From contig NZ_LXYR01000014.1 in assembly GCF_001650195.1 (NCBI RefSeq), positions 44,526-108,525 of the forward strand: DNA of 64,000 nt. The letters run 5' to 3'. This stretch comes from Phormidesmis priestleyi BC1401. GTDB lineage: Bacteria; Cyanobacteriota; Cyanobacteriia; Leptolyngbyales; Leptolyngbyaceae. Position 1 is the first letter of the stretch. Every line of letters starts with the position of its first letter. Below are positions 9,815 to 19,197 of this stretch, one piece after another. The notes beneath the pieces are model-generated. The model saw nothing but the letters and a program-made list of their open reading frames with translations, was not told the origin of the DNA and searched no databases. The position numbers were made by a program, and so were the translations under genes.

Positions 9815-10903
9815 TTAACGATCGCCACACTGTCCGCGCTGACGCAGTAGATGATCACATAAGACGAGCGCCACCATTGCTTCAACCATCGGCACTGCCC
9901 TCGGCAACACACAGGGATCATGACGACCTTTTGCGGCTAACGTCACTTCTTCTCCGTCGTTGGTGACGGTGCGCTGCTCTTTGCGAATCGTCGCCGTTGG
10001 CTTGAAGGCAACCCGAATCAGAATGTTCTCCCCATTTGAGATGCCGCCTTGAACCCCGCCCGATCGATTCGTTACGGTGCGAATCTCGCCATTCTCATCG
10101 GTATAGAATTCGTCGTTGTGTTCGCTGCCTGTCATCACGGTGCCTGCAAAGCCAGAGCCAATCTCAAAGCCTTTCGTCGCGGGAAGAGACATCACGGCTT
10201 TAGCCAGATCCGCTTCGAGTTTGTCAAACACCGGGTCGCCTAACCCGCGTGGCACTCGTCGCGCTACACATTCCACCACGCCTCCGATCGAGTCGCCCTG
10301 ATTGCGAACGCTCTCGATCAAATCCACCATTTGCTCGGCGCATTCAGAGTCGGGACAGCGCACAATATTGCTCTCAACCGCCTCAAGCGTCACAGTGTTG
10401 GGATCGATCACGCCTTCTAGATCTTTGATGCGCTTCACATAGGCAATAATTTCAACGCCTGCGAGGTCGTGCAGAATTTTTTTAGCGATCGCGCCTGCTG
10501 CCACCCGTCCAATGGTTTCTCGTGCAGACGATCGTCCGCCACCCTGCCAGTTGCGAATGCCATACTTCGCGTCATAAGTTGCGTCGGCGTGAGAAGGACG
10601 ATATTTCACCGCCATCTCGTCATAGTCTTGCGATCGCTGATCTTGGTTGCGAACCAGAATCGCGATCGGCGTTCCTAATGTTTTGCCCTCAAACAGCCCA
10701 GACAGAATTTCGCAGCGATCGGCTTCATTGCGAGGAGTCGTGATTTTGCTCTGCCCCGGTCTTCGTCGATCTAACTCAAACTGAATCTCATCGACCGAAA
10801 TCTCAATTTGGGGAGGGCACCCATCAATCACCACGCCTACACCGCCCCCGTGAGATTCGCCAAATGTAGAGATGCGAAACAAATGACCGAAGTTGCTGCC
10901 CAT
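9815..10903 (-). CDS. aroC: Chorismate synthase
   Basis: Last step of the shikimate pathway, converting EPSP to chorismate with reduced FMN. The family's three signature regions are present: [17 protein letters not shown] near the N-terminus, [14 protein letters not shown] with [18 protein letters not shown] in the middle, and [15 protein letters not shown] towards the C-terminus. The 362-aa length is normal, and the start is the ATG at 10903. It is downstream of tRNA-Lys on the same strand. Confidence 0.96.
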   Translation of the reverse strand: MGSNFGHLFRISTFGESHGGGVGVVIDGCPPQIEISVDEIQFELDRRRPGQSKITTPRNEADRCEILSGLFEGKTLGTPIAILVRNQDQRSQDYDEMAVKYRPSHADATYDAKYGIRNWQGGGRSSARETIGRVAAGAIAKKILHDLAGVEIIAYVKRIKDLEGVIDPNTVTLEAVESNIVRCPDSECAEQMVDLIESVRNQGDSIGGVVECVARRVPRGLGDPVFDKLEADLAKAVMSLPATKGFEIGSGFAGTVMTGSEHNDEFYTDENGEIRTVTNRSGGVQGGISNGENILIRVAFKPTATIRKEQRTVTNDGEEVTLAAKGRHDPCVLPRAVPMVEAMVALVLCDHLLRQRGQCGDR

Positions 10904-10982
10904 GATGTTTGAAGGAATAGAAGGGTGCGATCGTACCTGAAAAAATGAATAGGGAGCCAGCGTTTGCTAACTCCCTACTTTA

Positions 10983-11054
10983 TGGGTTGCCCGGGATTCG
11001 AACCCGGGACCAGTCGGTTAAAAGCCGAATGCTCTACCACTGAGCTAGCAACCC
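10983..11054 (-). tRNA. trnK: tRNA-Lys (anticodon UUU)
   Basis: The minus strand folds as a complete 72-nt cloverleaf. The acceptor stem is GGGTTGC/GCAACCC, the D-loop is AGCTCAGTGGTAGAGC, the anticodon arm is TCGGC-TTTTAAC-CG with anticodon TTT, and the T-arm is CCCGGGTTCGAATCCCGGG. The CCA end is not encoded. Confidence 0.95.
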
Positions 11055-11143
11055 TTATTTGCGCGCATTGAACGTGCGTATGCAAATATAGCACGAATTC
11101 TAATAGACTTGGCAACAAATTGACGGCTTTTGGCTTAAAGCAC

Positions 11144-11422
11144 TCACTCCTCGCGCCATTGGCTCTCTGGCACTCGCCAATAAACCCCATTTTCTCGCTG
11201 CATCATCTAGCCAGCCGATCACTTCTCGTCGCAGAGTTGCGGTATCGGAGTGACTGCGTTTAATGATCTCATTCAGCGATCGTTCGGGATAGAGTTCATC
11301 GATCTCAAATTGATTCACAAGCCATCTGAGAATCACCCAGCGTTTTCTGCGACTTGCGGGAAGTTTTTTGAGCCGATCGCCTTCAAAAAAAGGTTCTCAA
11401 CACTCTCTAGTTCGACGAACAT
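11144..11422 (-). pseudogene. DUF2087-family protein broken by two frameshifts
   Basis: Three frames must be joined to read this gene. Frame one starts at ATG 11422 (MFVELESVENLF) and is lost at a run of seven A residues on the plus strand (11385-11391); one more base would continue into FFEGDRLKKLPASRRKRW. Frame two gives ILRWLVNQFEIDELYPERSL and IIKRSHSDTATLRREVIG, the core of the DUF2087 domain. A second shift near 11203-11210 leads to MMQRENGVYWRVPESQWREE and a stop at 11144, which is the usual family ending. DUF2087 is a small domain of unknown, possibly regulatory or nucleic-acid-related, function. The breaks could be real decay or sequence errors. Confidence 0.8.
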
Positions 11423-11490
11423 CTAATTAGAAGTGTATCAATTTAGTTAGCTTGATATGATTTTTTGATTGCCCTTTCTAAAACGTTCCT

Positions 11491-12372
11491 GTGACCAAAC
11501 CAGAGAATAAAACCGCGATCGCTGCCCTCCTCGTTCTTGCCGTGCTCTGGGGCTATAACTGGGTGCAAATGAAAATTGCGGTGCAGTATGCCTCACCCTT
11601 CGTCTTTGCTGGATTGCGAATCGTCTTAGGGGCGGCGAGTCTGTTGCTGAGTCTGGCACTGTTGCGAAAGCCGATCGTGCCTAAAGAAATTCCGGGCACG
11701 CTGCTGACAGGATTGCTGCAAATCTCTGGAATGTATGGCTTTGCAACGTGGGCGCTAGTGAGTGGCGGAGCCGGAAAAACGGCAGTTTTGGTGTATGTGA
11801 TGCCGTTTTGGGTGTTGATTTTAGCGTGGTTATTTTTGGGCGAACGGGTGAAAGGAATGCAGTGGGTGGCGATCGCGATCAGCGTCTGCGGATTGCTCTT
11901 CATTTTGGAACCCACAAATCTCAACGGCACAATTCTCAGTAAGGTGCTGGCACTGCTCTCTGGGCTGAGTTGGGCAGGCGGCGTGATTGTAGCAAAAAAA
12001 CTGCGTCAAACCGTGGAATTAGATTTACTCTCGTTCACTGCTTGGCAAACAGTGTTCGGTGCAATTCCGTTAGTGTTAGCGGCTGTGTTGGTGCCTTCGA
12101 CTCCGATCGTGTGGTCTACTCCATTCATCATCGCATTGATCTATGCTGTCATTCCTGGAACCGCGATCGCGACTCTGCTCTGGCTTTATGTTCTCAACTG
12201 TCTCCCCGCAGGAATCGCCGGATTAGGGCTGTTAATGAATCCTGTTGTTGGTGTATTAGCCGCTTGGGCACAACTGGGCGAACAGCCAGGATTCATGGAA
12301 GTGATTGGAATGGGATTGATTGCGATCGCGCTTCTGCTCAACACCCTGCAAGCGATGCAATCCCAGACTTAA
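11491..12372 (+). CDS. EamA-family (DMT superfamily) transporter
   Basis: A 293-residue protein with ten hydrophobic helices arranged as two EamA repeats. Typical landmarks are LAVLWGYNWVQMKIAV in helix 1, PFWVLILAWLFLGERVKGMQ at the end of the first repeat, and the matching LNCLPAGIAGLGLLMNPVVG in the second. The family exports amino acids, metabolites or nucleotide-like compounds; the substrate cannot be read from sequence. The start is GTG at 11491 (MTKPENKTAIAALL). A second, distinct EamA gene lies at 39566. Confidence 0.9.
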   Translation: MTKPENKTAIAALLVLAVLWGYNWVQMKIAVQYASPFVFAGLRIVLGAASLLLSLALLRKPIVPKEIPGTLLTGLLQISGMYGFATWALVSGGAGKTAVLVYVMPFWVLILAWLFLGERVKGMQWVAIAISVCGLLFILEPTNLNGTILSKVLALLSGLSWAGGVIVAKKLRQTVELDLLSFTAWQTVFGAIPLVLAAVLVPSTPIVWSTPFIIALIYAVIPGTAIATLLWLYVLNCLPAGIAGLGLLMNPVVGVLAAWAQLGEQPGFMEVIGMGLIAIALLLNTLQAMQSQT

Positions 12373-12575
12373 CGGCACTTTACTCAACCGTGATTCTTGG
12401 ACTGTAGCCGCCTTGTGTTCTTTTGGCTGGAGTGAGTTCTGTGGCATAAACTAAATTCATAATTTTCTGGAGAGCTATACTTTCTTTAGCCTAAAGCTAG
12501 AGAGCTTTATTCTCTAGGCATAGTGTTTAATGACACTTTCCCAATGTCCTCTGACGGGTTTTAAAATAAAAGGTA

Positions 12576-13718
12576 ATGAAAAAAATTAAAGAAGTTTCAG
12601 TATTTACGAATGGAGATTCGTGCAAATTAAGCACTTGGTCGAATGTTCCATATTTTTTTACGCAGGCTTTGACCGCAAAAGGGATAAAAGTAAATAGAAT
12701 CGATTTGAGTCCAGATCCATCTCTTGAAAAAAGATGGAATAAATTCATGGGTCGTGTTATGCGCAGAATATTCAAGGGAACTTCATATTGTTATTTCCGA
12801 TCTTTCACTCACTTTAAGAATATTAGATCTAGGCTAAAAAAAGCATTAGATTCGTATCCTGAAGCGGACGCAAATATATTTTTAACCTTTAGCTTCTCAT
12901 CTACAGGTTTAACTCAAAAGCCTACTATTTTGTTTTGTGACTGGACGTATGAACATTATTTTAATTATCACGCAAATAGAAAGCCTGATTTTTTAGAGAA
13001 GCAATGTATTAAGCGCGAAAATACACAAGTAGAAGTCGCAGATTTAGTGTTGCCGCTTTTTCCAAGTATTGCAGAGCATATGCAAAAGCACTACAGAAAC
13101 AAAAATATTAAGTATTTAGGGAACGTCATTAATTCAGTATATGATGTCTCAGAAACGGACATAATAAAAGAAAAGGAGAACTCATGGGATCTAATATTTG
13201 TTGGCAGATCAGCCTACAAAGAAGGTGCTTTAGCATTGATAAATGCCCTCCAGAATTTAAAAGATGATTACCCACAATTAAAACTTCACATCATAGGAAT
13301 GAATAAAGATGATTTTGCTATACCATCTAAAGATATCTATTGCTATGGTTATTTGGATAAAGGTAAAGACGAGGATAGAAAAACTTATTACGATCTATTT
13401 AGAAGAGCAAAAATTTTCATCAATACAACGCCAAAATGGGGTGCATTTTCGGCAACAATTGAAGCAATGTATTTTTACACTCCCGTAATTGTAGCTCCAT
13501 ACAATGAATTCGTAAAAACGTTTGGTGGCGACATCCAATTCGGTGCTTATTGCGATCAAAACTTACCTGACGAAATAGAGAAAAATATTAGAAGTGTCTT
13601 AAATAATTCGTCTTATAGCTCTTTTTGTCTTAATGCTCACAACTCGGTAAGAGAATATACTTGGAGTTCTTATATTGATAAAGTGATTAAAGAAATTGAA
13701 CTCATCGACAATGATTAA
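12576..13718 (+). CDS. Group 1 (GT4-like) glycosyltransferase
   Basis: A 380-residue cytosolic GT-B glycosyltransferase. The C-terminal domain shows SWDLIFVGRSAYKEGALALI, the usual start of the donor-binding Rossmann domain, LKLHIIG, a middle AKIFINTTPKWGAFSATIEA and MYFYTPVIVAPY, the conserved Glu/sugar-nucleotide region. The N-terminal acceptor domain is divergent. Codon usage is strongly A/T-ending and HIP1 octamers are absent, unlike both neighbours, so recent acquisition is likely. It is a single gene with no other sugar genes around it. Acceptor and donor are unknown. Confidence 0.82.
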   Translation: MKKIKEVSVFTNGDSCKLSTWSNVPYFFTQALTAKGIKVNRIDLSPDPSLEKRWNKFMGRVMRRIFKGTSYCYFRSFTHFKNIRSRLKKALDSYPEADANIFLTFSFSSTGLTQKPTILFCDWTYEHYFNYHANRKPDFLEKQCIKRENTQVEVADLVLPLFPSIAEHMQKHYRNKNIKYLGNVINSVYDVSETDIIKEKENSWDLIFVGRSAYKEGALALINALQNLKDDYPQLKLHIIGMNKDDFAIPSKDIYCYGYLDKGKDEDRKTYYDLFRRAKIFINTTPKWGAFSATIEAMYFYTPVIVAPYNEFVKTFGGDIQFGAYCDQNLPDEIEKNIRSVLNNSSYSSFCLNAHNSVREYTWSSYIDKVIKEIELIDND

Positions 13719-13872
13719 CAAAACCGTTTAACTCTATCAAGTGGTTTTGAACTGAATGAAAGTCGGAAAGAAAGAAGCAACTGGCGCTAATTCAATAGCT
13801 TCAGCTTCACTCCAAGATCAAGAGTAAAAACAGAAGTGATATTAGTTTTTGCGGTTGTTCTGTCATGATTAG

Positions 13873-13924
13873 CTATTTTTGGTGCTAATTAGTCTTGATT
13901 ACGGCTAATTAGCACCAAAAATAG
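13873..13924. repeat. Perfect 20-bp inverted repeat (hairpin), possible terminator
   Basis: CTATTTTTGGTGCTAATTAG at 13873-13892 pairs perfectly with 13905-13924 around a 12-base loop. It lies between the convergent glycosyltransferase and gcvP genes. The T-run is inside the stem rather than after it, so it is not a textbook terminator, but such a hairpin could stop or protect transcripts from either side. Confidence 0.8.
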
Positions 13925-13956
13925 TCGCGTTGCTGAAATTTGGAATAAAACCCCTC

Positions 13957-16929
13957 TTAACTCTCGTAAGCCTCCATCGGTAGACAAGAACAGACGAGAT
14001 TCCGATCGCCATAGGCATTATCAATCCGTCCGGTAGCTGCCCAAAATTTGTTCTCTCGCGTCCAAGCAGTCGGATAGGCGGCACGTTGGCGAGAATAGGG
14101 ACGACTCCACTCATCAGCCGTTAAATCTGCGGCAGTGTGAGGGGCATTTTTGAGGAGATTATTGTCTCGATCGACCTTCCCTTCCTCAACTTCCCGAATC
14201 TCTTCTCGAATCGCAATCATCGCATCACAAAAGCGATCGAGTTCTGCTTTCGATTCGCTCTCGGTAGGTTCGACCATCACCGTTCCTGCCACGGGCCAAG
14301 ACACGGTAGGCGGATGAAACCCGTAATCGATCAGTCGTTTGGCAATGTCATCAACTTCAACTTCGGCGGTCTTTTTAAACTGCCGCAAATCGAGAATACA
14401 CTCGTGAGCCACCCAACCATTTTTGCCTTTATAAAGAACGGGGTAGTGATTTTCGAGCCGTTTTGCAATGTAGTTGGCGTTGAGAATCGCGACCTCAGTA
14501 GCTTTGGTCAAGCCAGCCCCGCCCATCAGCGCGATATACATCCAGGAGATGGGCAAAATGCTCGAACTGCCCCACGGAGCAGCAGAGACGGCTCCGATCG
14601 CGTCCTGATTTTTAGCATGAGGAGGAATGACGGAATGACCGGGTAAGAACGGCACGAGATGAGAGGCGACTCCGATCGGACCCATCCCCGGACCGCCGCC
14701 CCCGTGAGGAATGCAGAACGTTTTGTGCAGGTTCAGGTGACAGACATCCGCCCCAAAGTCACCCGGACGGCACAGACCGACTTGAGCGTTGAGATTTGCC
14801 CCATCCATGTAGACTTGCCCGCCGTGGTGATGCACGATCGTACAAATCTCCTGAATGCCCTCTTCAAAAACACCGTGAGTTGATGGATACGTGACCATCA
14901 GCGCCGCTAAGTTGCTTTGATGCTTTTCGGCTTTTGACTTCAGATCAGCAATGTCGATATTGCCATCGGGGTCACAGGCGACAGGCACGACTTTCATGCC
15001 TGCCATGACTGCACTAGCAGGGTTTGTACCGTGCGCCGATTGGGGAATTAAACAGATATTGCGATGCCCTTCGCCACGCTGTTGGTGATATTGCCGAATC
15101 ACAAGCAGCCCCGTGTACTCGCCCTGAGAGCCTGCATTTGGCTGAAGCGAGATGCCTGCAAATCCGGTGATTTCTGCCAGCCAGTCTTCTAGCTGTTGAA
15201 ACAGAATTTGATAGCCCTGAGTTTGCTCGACGGGCGCAAAGGGGTGAATCTGCCCAAACTCAGCCCAGGTGACGGGTACCATTTCAGAGGTGCCGTTGAG
15301 CTTCATGGTGCAAGAGCCAAGGGGAATCATCGCCGTCGTCAACGACAAATCTTTTGACTGGAGGCGATACATATAACGCAGCAGTTCGGTCTCGGAGTGG
15401 CAACGGGTGAAGACGGGGTGAGTGAGGTAGAGGGTGGTGCGGGAGAGGGAAGCAGGAAGGACGGAGGACGGAGCACAGAGGACGGAGATAGAGTGACCGG
15501 AGAAGATTTCTAAGAGGTCGAGGAGATCTTGTTTTGAGGTGGTTTCGTCGATCGCCACTCCGATCGCACTGTCTCCGATTTTGCGTAAATTGATTTGATG
15601 GACGATTGCGCGGTCTAAAATTTCGGTTTGTTTATCCCCAACTTCGATTCGCAGGGTGTCGAAGAATGGCTCTAACCCAAGCGTATAGCCGAGTTTTTGT
15701 AACTCCGCAGCTAAGGTCGCGGTCATGTTGTGAATGCGTTCTGCAATCCGTTTGAGTCCTTGAGCACCATGATAGACGGCATACGTCCCGGCGATGATCG
15801 CTAATAGAACTTGTGCCGTACAAATGTTGCTCGTCGCTTTGTCTCGACGGATGTGTTGCTCACGAGTTTGCAAGGCGAGTCGCAGGGCAGGCTGCCCGTT
15901 GACATCTTTAGAGACTCCCACCAAACGACCGGGAATCTGACGCTTATAGACTTCTTTAGTCGCAAAGTATGCGGCGTGAGGTCCGCCATAGCCAAGTGGC
16001 ACTCCAAAGCGTTGAGTGTTGCCCACTGCAATGTCTGCCCCAAACTCTCCGGGTGGTTTTAACAAGGTGAGACTGAGCAGATCAGCCGCAACGGTGACCA
16101 ACGCGCCTGCGGTGTGGGCACGATCGACAAATTCTTGATAGTCATAAATCGCGCCATCGGTTGCCGGATACTGTAATAGCGCCCCAAAGATGGGTATTTC
16201 AAACTGAAATGTGCGGTGATCGCCGACGATCACCGCAATCTCTAACGGCAGTGCCCGTGTGCGAATCACGTCGATCGTTTGGGGGTGACACGCTTCTGAC
16301 ACCCAAAAGACTTTTGCGCCCGTTTTGCACAATCCGTAGCTCATTGCCATTGCCTCAGCCGCCGCCGTGCCTTCATCTAACAGCGATGCATTGGCGATTT
16401 CTAGCCCAGTCAGGTCAATCACCATCGTCTGAAAGTTGAGCAGCGCTTCTAGACGACCCTGAGCGATTTCGGGCTGATAGGGCGTGTATTGCGTATACCA
16501 ACCCGGATTTTCGAGAATGTTGCGCTGAATCACCGGAGGCGTGATGCAGTTGTGATAGCCCATGCCGATAAAGGAGCGGAAAATTTGATTCTTCTGCGCG
16601 ATCGCTTTCAGGTCTGCCAATAGCTCATATTCACCCCGGCTCTCCCCTAACTTCAACGGACGCTTGATCCGAATTCCTGGCGGAACTGCGTGGTCAATCA
16701 AAGCATCCAATGAAGACAGTCCCAGTGTTTGCAGCATTTGCTGCACGTCGAGATCTCTCGGTCCGATGTGACGATCGAGGAAGCGATCGGGATGATCAAA
16801 CGAGTCAGTCGTCGAACCGTTGCGAGAAGAATCAGATCCAGTGGCGAAATCGCGTTCAGACTCGGTTGTCTCATGCTCGTCGTGACTCAGTTCAGCCGTT
16901 GATTGCGCTTGAGTAATAAGCTCTGACAT
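13957..16929 (-). CDS. gcvP: Glycine dehydrogenase (decarboxylating), P-protein
   Basis: The PLP-dependent P-protein of the glycine cleavage complex; it decarboxylates glycine and passes the aminomethyl group to the lipoyl arm of GcvH. It is the single-chain form (990 aa from the chosen start). The N-terminal half has [19 protein letters not shown] and [15 protein letters not shown], and the C-terminal half has [28 protein letters not shown] and [19 protein letters not shown] with the PLP lysine. I start at the ATG at 16929 ([11 protein letters not shown]); an in-frame ATG at 16977 would add 16 residues. It lies downstream of gcvH on the same strand, 114 bases apart, and is probably co-transcribed. 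It serves photorespiratory glycine use and one-carbon supply. Confidence 0.95.
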   Translation of the reverse strand: MSELITQAQSTAELSHDEHETTESERDFATGSDSSRNGSTTDSFDHPDRFLDRHIGPRDLDVQQMLQTLGLSSLDALIDHAVPPGIRIKRPLKLGESRGEYELLADLKAIAQKNQIFRSFIGMGYHNCITPPVIQRNILENPGWYTQYTPYQPEIAQGRLEALLNFQTMVIDLTGLEIANASLLDEGTAAAEAMAMSYGLCKTGAKVFWVSEACHPQTIDVIRTRALPLEIAVIVGDHRTFQFEIPIFGALLQYPATDGAIYDYQEFVDRAHTAGALVTVAADLLSLTLLKPPGEFGADIAVGNTQRFGVPLGYGGPHAAYFATKEVYKRQIPGRLVGVSKDVNGQPALRLALQTREQHIRRDKATSNICTAQVLLAIIAGTYAVYHGAQGLKRIAERIHNMTATLAAELQKLGYTLGLEPFFDTLRIEVGDKQTEILDRAIVHQINLRKIGDSAIGVAIDETTSKQDLLDLLEIFSGHSISVLCAPSSVLPASLSRTTLYLTHPVFTRCHSETELLRYMYRLQSKDLSLTTAMIPLGSCTMKLNGTSEMVPVTWAEFGQIHPFAPVEQTQGYQILFQQLEDWLAEITGFAGISLQPNAGSQGEYTGLLVIRQYHQQRGEGHRNICLIPQSAHGTNPASAVMAGMKVVPVACDPDGNIDIADLKSKAEKHQSNLAALMVTYPSTHGVFEEGIQEICTIVHHHGGQVYMDGANLNAQVGLCRPGDFGADVCHLNLHKTFCIPHGGGGPGMGPIGVASHLVPFLPGHSVIPPHAKNQDAIGAVSAAPWGSSSILPISWMYIALMGGAGLTKATEVAILNANYIAKRLENHYPVLYKGKNGWVAHECILDLRQFKKTAEVEVDDIAKRLIDYGFHPPTVSWPVAGTVMVEPTESESKAELDRFCDAMIAIREEIREVEEGKVDRDNNLLKNAPHTAADLTADEWSRPYSRQRAAYPTAWTRENKFWAATGRIDNAYGDRNLVCSCLPMEAYES

Positions 16930-17043
16930 AGGGGAGTTTTTAGAGGGAGTAAGCTGCCTGTAAATATTCTGCAACAATTAACCCGATCGCAGCGCGACTG
17001 AGCGTAAAAGAACGATGAAGTTGGGCAACAAACTCGAAATTCT

Positions 17044-17427
17044 CTAATCGCCTTCTACCTGTTCGCGATATTCAGCCGCCGTGAGCGCGTCATCCAGGTC
17101 GTCAAAATCATTCACCCTGACTTTGAGCAACCAGCCTTCAAGGTAAGGATCGTCTGCCAGTTGTTCGGGTGCGTCAACCATTGCAGCATTGCTCTCAATC
17201 ACGGTGCCCGTCACCGGAGACTTCAAATCCTCCACCGCTTTAACTGATTCGATCGTGCCAAAGCTTTCTCCTTTTTCGACCGCAGTGCCCACATCAGGCA
17301 ACTCTAAAAATACAACGTCGCCGAGTTGGTCGATCGCAAAGGCACTGATGCCCACGGTGGCAATTTCGCCTTCAAGCCGCACATATTCGTGAGTGTCGAG
17401 ATACTTTAGGTCTTCGGGATATTCCAT
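17044..17427 (-). CDS. gcvH: Glycine cleavage system H protein
   Basis: The lipoylated carrier of the glycine cleavage system. The lipoyl-lysine motif is [15 protein letters not shown] with K63. Other family blocks are [17 protein letters not shown] at the N-terminus and [14 protein letters not shown] sequence (here [15 protein letters not shown]) near the end. Length is 127 aa, as usual. It precedes gcvP in the same direction, forming a gcvHP unit; gcvT and lpd are not in the window. The upstream rbp gene is separated by a terminator, so gcvHP should have its own promoter at about 17430-17490. Confidence 0.96.
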   Translation of the reverse strand: MEYPEDLKYLDTHEYVRLEGEIATVGISAFAIDQLGDVVFLELPDVGTAVEKGESFGTIESVKAVEDLKSPVTGTVIESNAAMVDAPEQLADDPYLEGWLLKVRVNDFDDLDDALTAAEYREQVEGD

Positions 17428-17488
17428 TGCTGTGTAATTTTGGGTCGATCGCTAAGTTCACTCTGCCTCAGAAATCTTACAAGAAAAC

Positions 17489-17518
17489 AGAAAGGGTAGA
17501 CGCTTTGCCTACCCTTCG
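17489..17518 (-). terminator. Rho-independent terminator of the RNA-binding protein gene
   Basis: On the minus strand AAGGGTAG and CTACCCTT form an 8-bp stem around a 9-base loop (17492-17516), followed by a T-rich tail. It lies 25 bases after the rbp stop and separates rbp from gcvH. Confidence 0.8.
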
Positions 17519-17541
17519 CAAATTGCAGTGTGTGTCAGGGC

Positions 17542-17844
17542 TTAATAACGGCGAGAAGACCGATTGTCGTTTGACCAGTTGCCGCCCGAAGACCCTCTCT
17601 CTTCACGGGGTCTAGCCTTATTGACCTTCAGGTCGCGACCCATCCATGCGGCACCGTCAAGGGCTTCGATCGCGGCTGTTTCTTCTGCCTCGGTTCCCAT
17701 TTCAACAAAGGCAAACCCACGCATCCGACCTGTTTCTCGATCAGTCGGGAGTTGCACTCGCTTCACCGTTCCGTGTGCAGCAAATGCTTGATTTAAATCA
17801 TCTTCTTTTACGTCGTAAGACAGATTGCCAACGTAGAGTGACAT
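17542..17844 (-). CDS. RRM-type RNA-binding protein (cyanobacterial Rbp family)
   Basis: A 100-residue protein with one RNA-recognition motif: RNP2 is LYVGNL (residues 3-8) and RNP1 is RGFAFVEM (about residues 42-49). After the RRM there is a short Gly/Ser/Arg-rich tail (EERGSSGGNWSNDNRSSRRY). This is the layout of the Rbp proteins of cyanobacteria, several of which are cold-induced and some of which localise mRNAs. The gap upstream (to about 18100) is long enough for the long 5' leader known from cold-regulated rbp genes, though I cannot define it. Monocistronic, with its own terminator. Confidence 0.93.
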   Translation of the reverse strand: MSLYVGNLSYDVKEDDLNQAFAAHGTVKRVQLPTDRETGRMRGFAFVEMGTEAEETAAIEALDGAAWMGRDLKVNKARPREERGSSGGNWSNDNRSSRRY

Positions 17845-18198
17845 AGAGTTTCTCCAGAATCAAAGAGTGTGGGGAGCTACATTCGGAGAAACGTCTATTC
17901 AACGAATTCACGACCGAAAATAAACCTTGTTACTAACGCTAGCACAGGACAAGGATCTTGACGATGACGGGATAATTCGAGCCAATAAATCCAGCCATCA
18001 ATCCTAGTTTCAACCTTGTGTAACGTTGAGTAAATAACTGAATAGACGAGCAGACTTCCTATTTGAGTTAAGACATTTTGTGCGATCGTTCCTGCTAGCA
18101 AATCATCGCTTTAAAGTTTTCTTGAATGCGGTGCTATGGACAGAGTGGAGTGATTAATTTAGGGTAGATTGATCAATGGCTCTTATTCTCCAAGCGCA
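17845..18198. other. Intergenic region between rbp and bvdR
   Basis: About 350 bases between divergent genes, presumably holding both promoters and a long rbp leader. A 68-codon minus-strand frame (17895-18101) has no recognisable features and is not called. Confidence 0.5.
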
Positions 18199-19197
18199 AT
18201 GACTTCTTCTTTTTCGGTTAGTCTCCCCATTCGAGTCGGGTTGGTAGGCACCGGGTATGCCGCTAAACTGCGGGCTGAAACGGTGAACGCAGATTCTAGA
18301 GCAAAACTGATGGGCGTAGCGGGGCATACCCCAGAAAAAACGCAGGAGTTTGGTCACGTTTATCAGACTCAATCGTTTAGCGTCTGGGCGGAGTTGGTCG
18401 AAAACCCTCACATTGATCTGGTGATTGTGTCTGGCGTAAATCGGGATCATGGGACGATCGTTCAAGCTGCCCTCTCAGCCGGAAAGCATGTTGTCGTCGA
18501 ATATCCTCTCGCGCTTACCGTTGAGAAAGCAGAAACCGCGATCGCGCTGGCACACTCTCGCCATTTATTGCTGCACGTCGAGCATATTGAACTGTTGGGC
18601 GGAGTGCATCAGGCGCTAATTAAGACGTTGCCTCAGATTGGCACTCCTTTTTATGCGAGGTATGTCACGATGACTCCTCAAAATCCGGCTCCGCAAAAGT
18701 GGACGTACCAGCCAGAACTATTTGGCTTTCCGTTCGTCGGCGCGTTGTCTCGTCTCCATCGTCTGACTCACGCATTTGGTGAGGTTGCCACCGTGAGTTG
18801 TCAAAATCGCTACTGGAAGTCAACGTCCGATTCTAGTCATTATTCTGCCTGTGTTTGTGTCGCCCAGCTTCGATTCAAAAGCGGGCTGATTGCTGAAGCG
18901 GTCTATGGCAAAGGCGAAGCGGTTTGGCAACCAGAACGCAAGTTTGAAGTGCAGGGCGACACTGGAGGACTGATCTTTGATGGCGATGGCGGGGTGTTGA
19001 TCAATCGTGAAGGAGGTCACTCGATCGAGGTCGGAGGTCGTCGCGGTATCTTCGCGAGAGACACCACTGCGGTGCTAGATTGTTTAATCGACGGCACTCC
19101 TTTGTATGTCACGCCAGAAGACAGTTTGTATGCGCTGAGAGTGGCAGAGGCAGCGCGGCGATCGGCAGAAACGGGAGACGTAATTCACGTAGTATAA
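18199..19197 (+). CDS. bvdR: Biliverdin reductase (cyanobacterial BvdR, Gfo/Idh/MocA fold)
   Basis: Reduces biliverdin IX-alpha to bilirubin with NAD(P)H. It has the N-terminal Rossmann motif VGLVGTGYAAKLRAE and the segments I associate specifically with BvdR: GKHVVVEYPLALT, LLLHVEHIELLGGVHQA, QNPAPQKWTYQPELFGFP and GSRRG-like GGRRGIFARDTTAVLDCL. From the ATG at 18199 (MTSSFSVSLPIRVGLVG) it is 332 aa, the length of known homologues; the frame extends 10 codons further to a TTG. In cyanobacteria BvdR supports phycobiliprotein formation. Its stop codon abuts the stop of the opposing gene. Confidence 0.9.
   Translation: MTSSFSVSLPIRVGLVGTGYAAKLRAETVNADSRAKLMGVAGHTPEKTQEFGHVYQTQSFSVWAELVENPHIDLVIVSGVNRDHGTIVQAALSAGKHVVVEYPLALTVEKAETAIALAHSRHLLLHVEHIELLGGVHQALIKTLPQIGTPFYARYVTMTPQNPAPQKWTYQPELFGFPFVGALSRLHRLTHAFGEVATVSCQNRYWKSTSDSSHYSACVCVAQLRFKSGLIAEAVYGKGEAVWQPERKFEVQGDTGGLIFDGDGGVLINREGGHSIEVGGRRGIFARDTTAVLDCLIDGTPLYVTPEDSLYALRVAEAARRSAETGDVIHVV

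Noticed and set aside
16978..17043. Glycine riboswitch in front of gcvP or gcvH
   Set aside because: Neither the 66 bases between gcvH and gcvP nor the roughly 60 bases upstream of gcvH is long enough or contains recognisable aptamer stems.
17895..18101. 68-codon minus-strand frame upstream of rbp
   Set aside because: No conserved motif; it occupies the space expected for the rbp leader and promoter.
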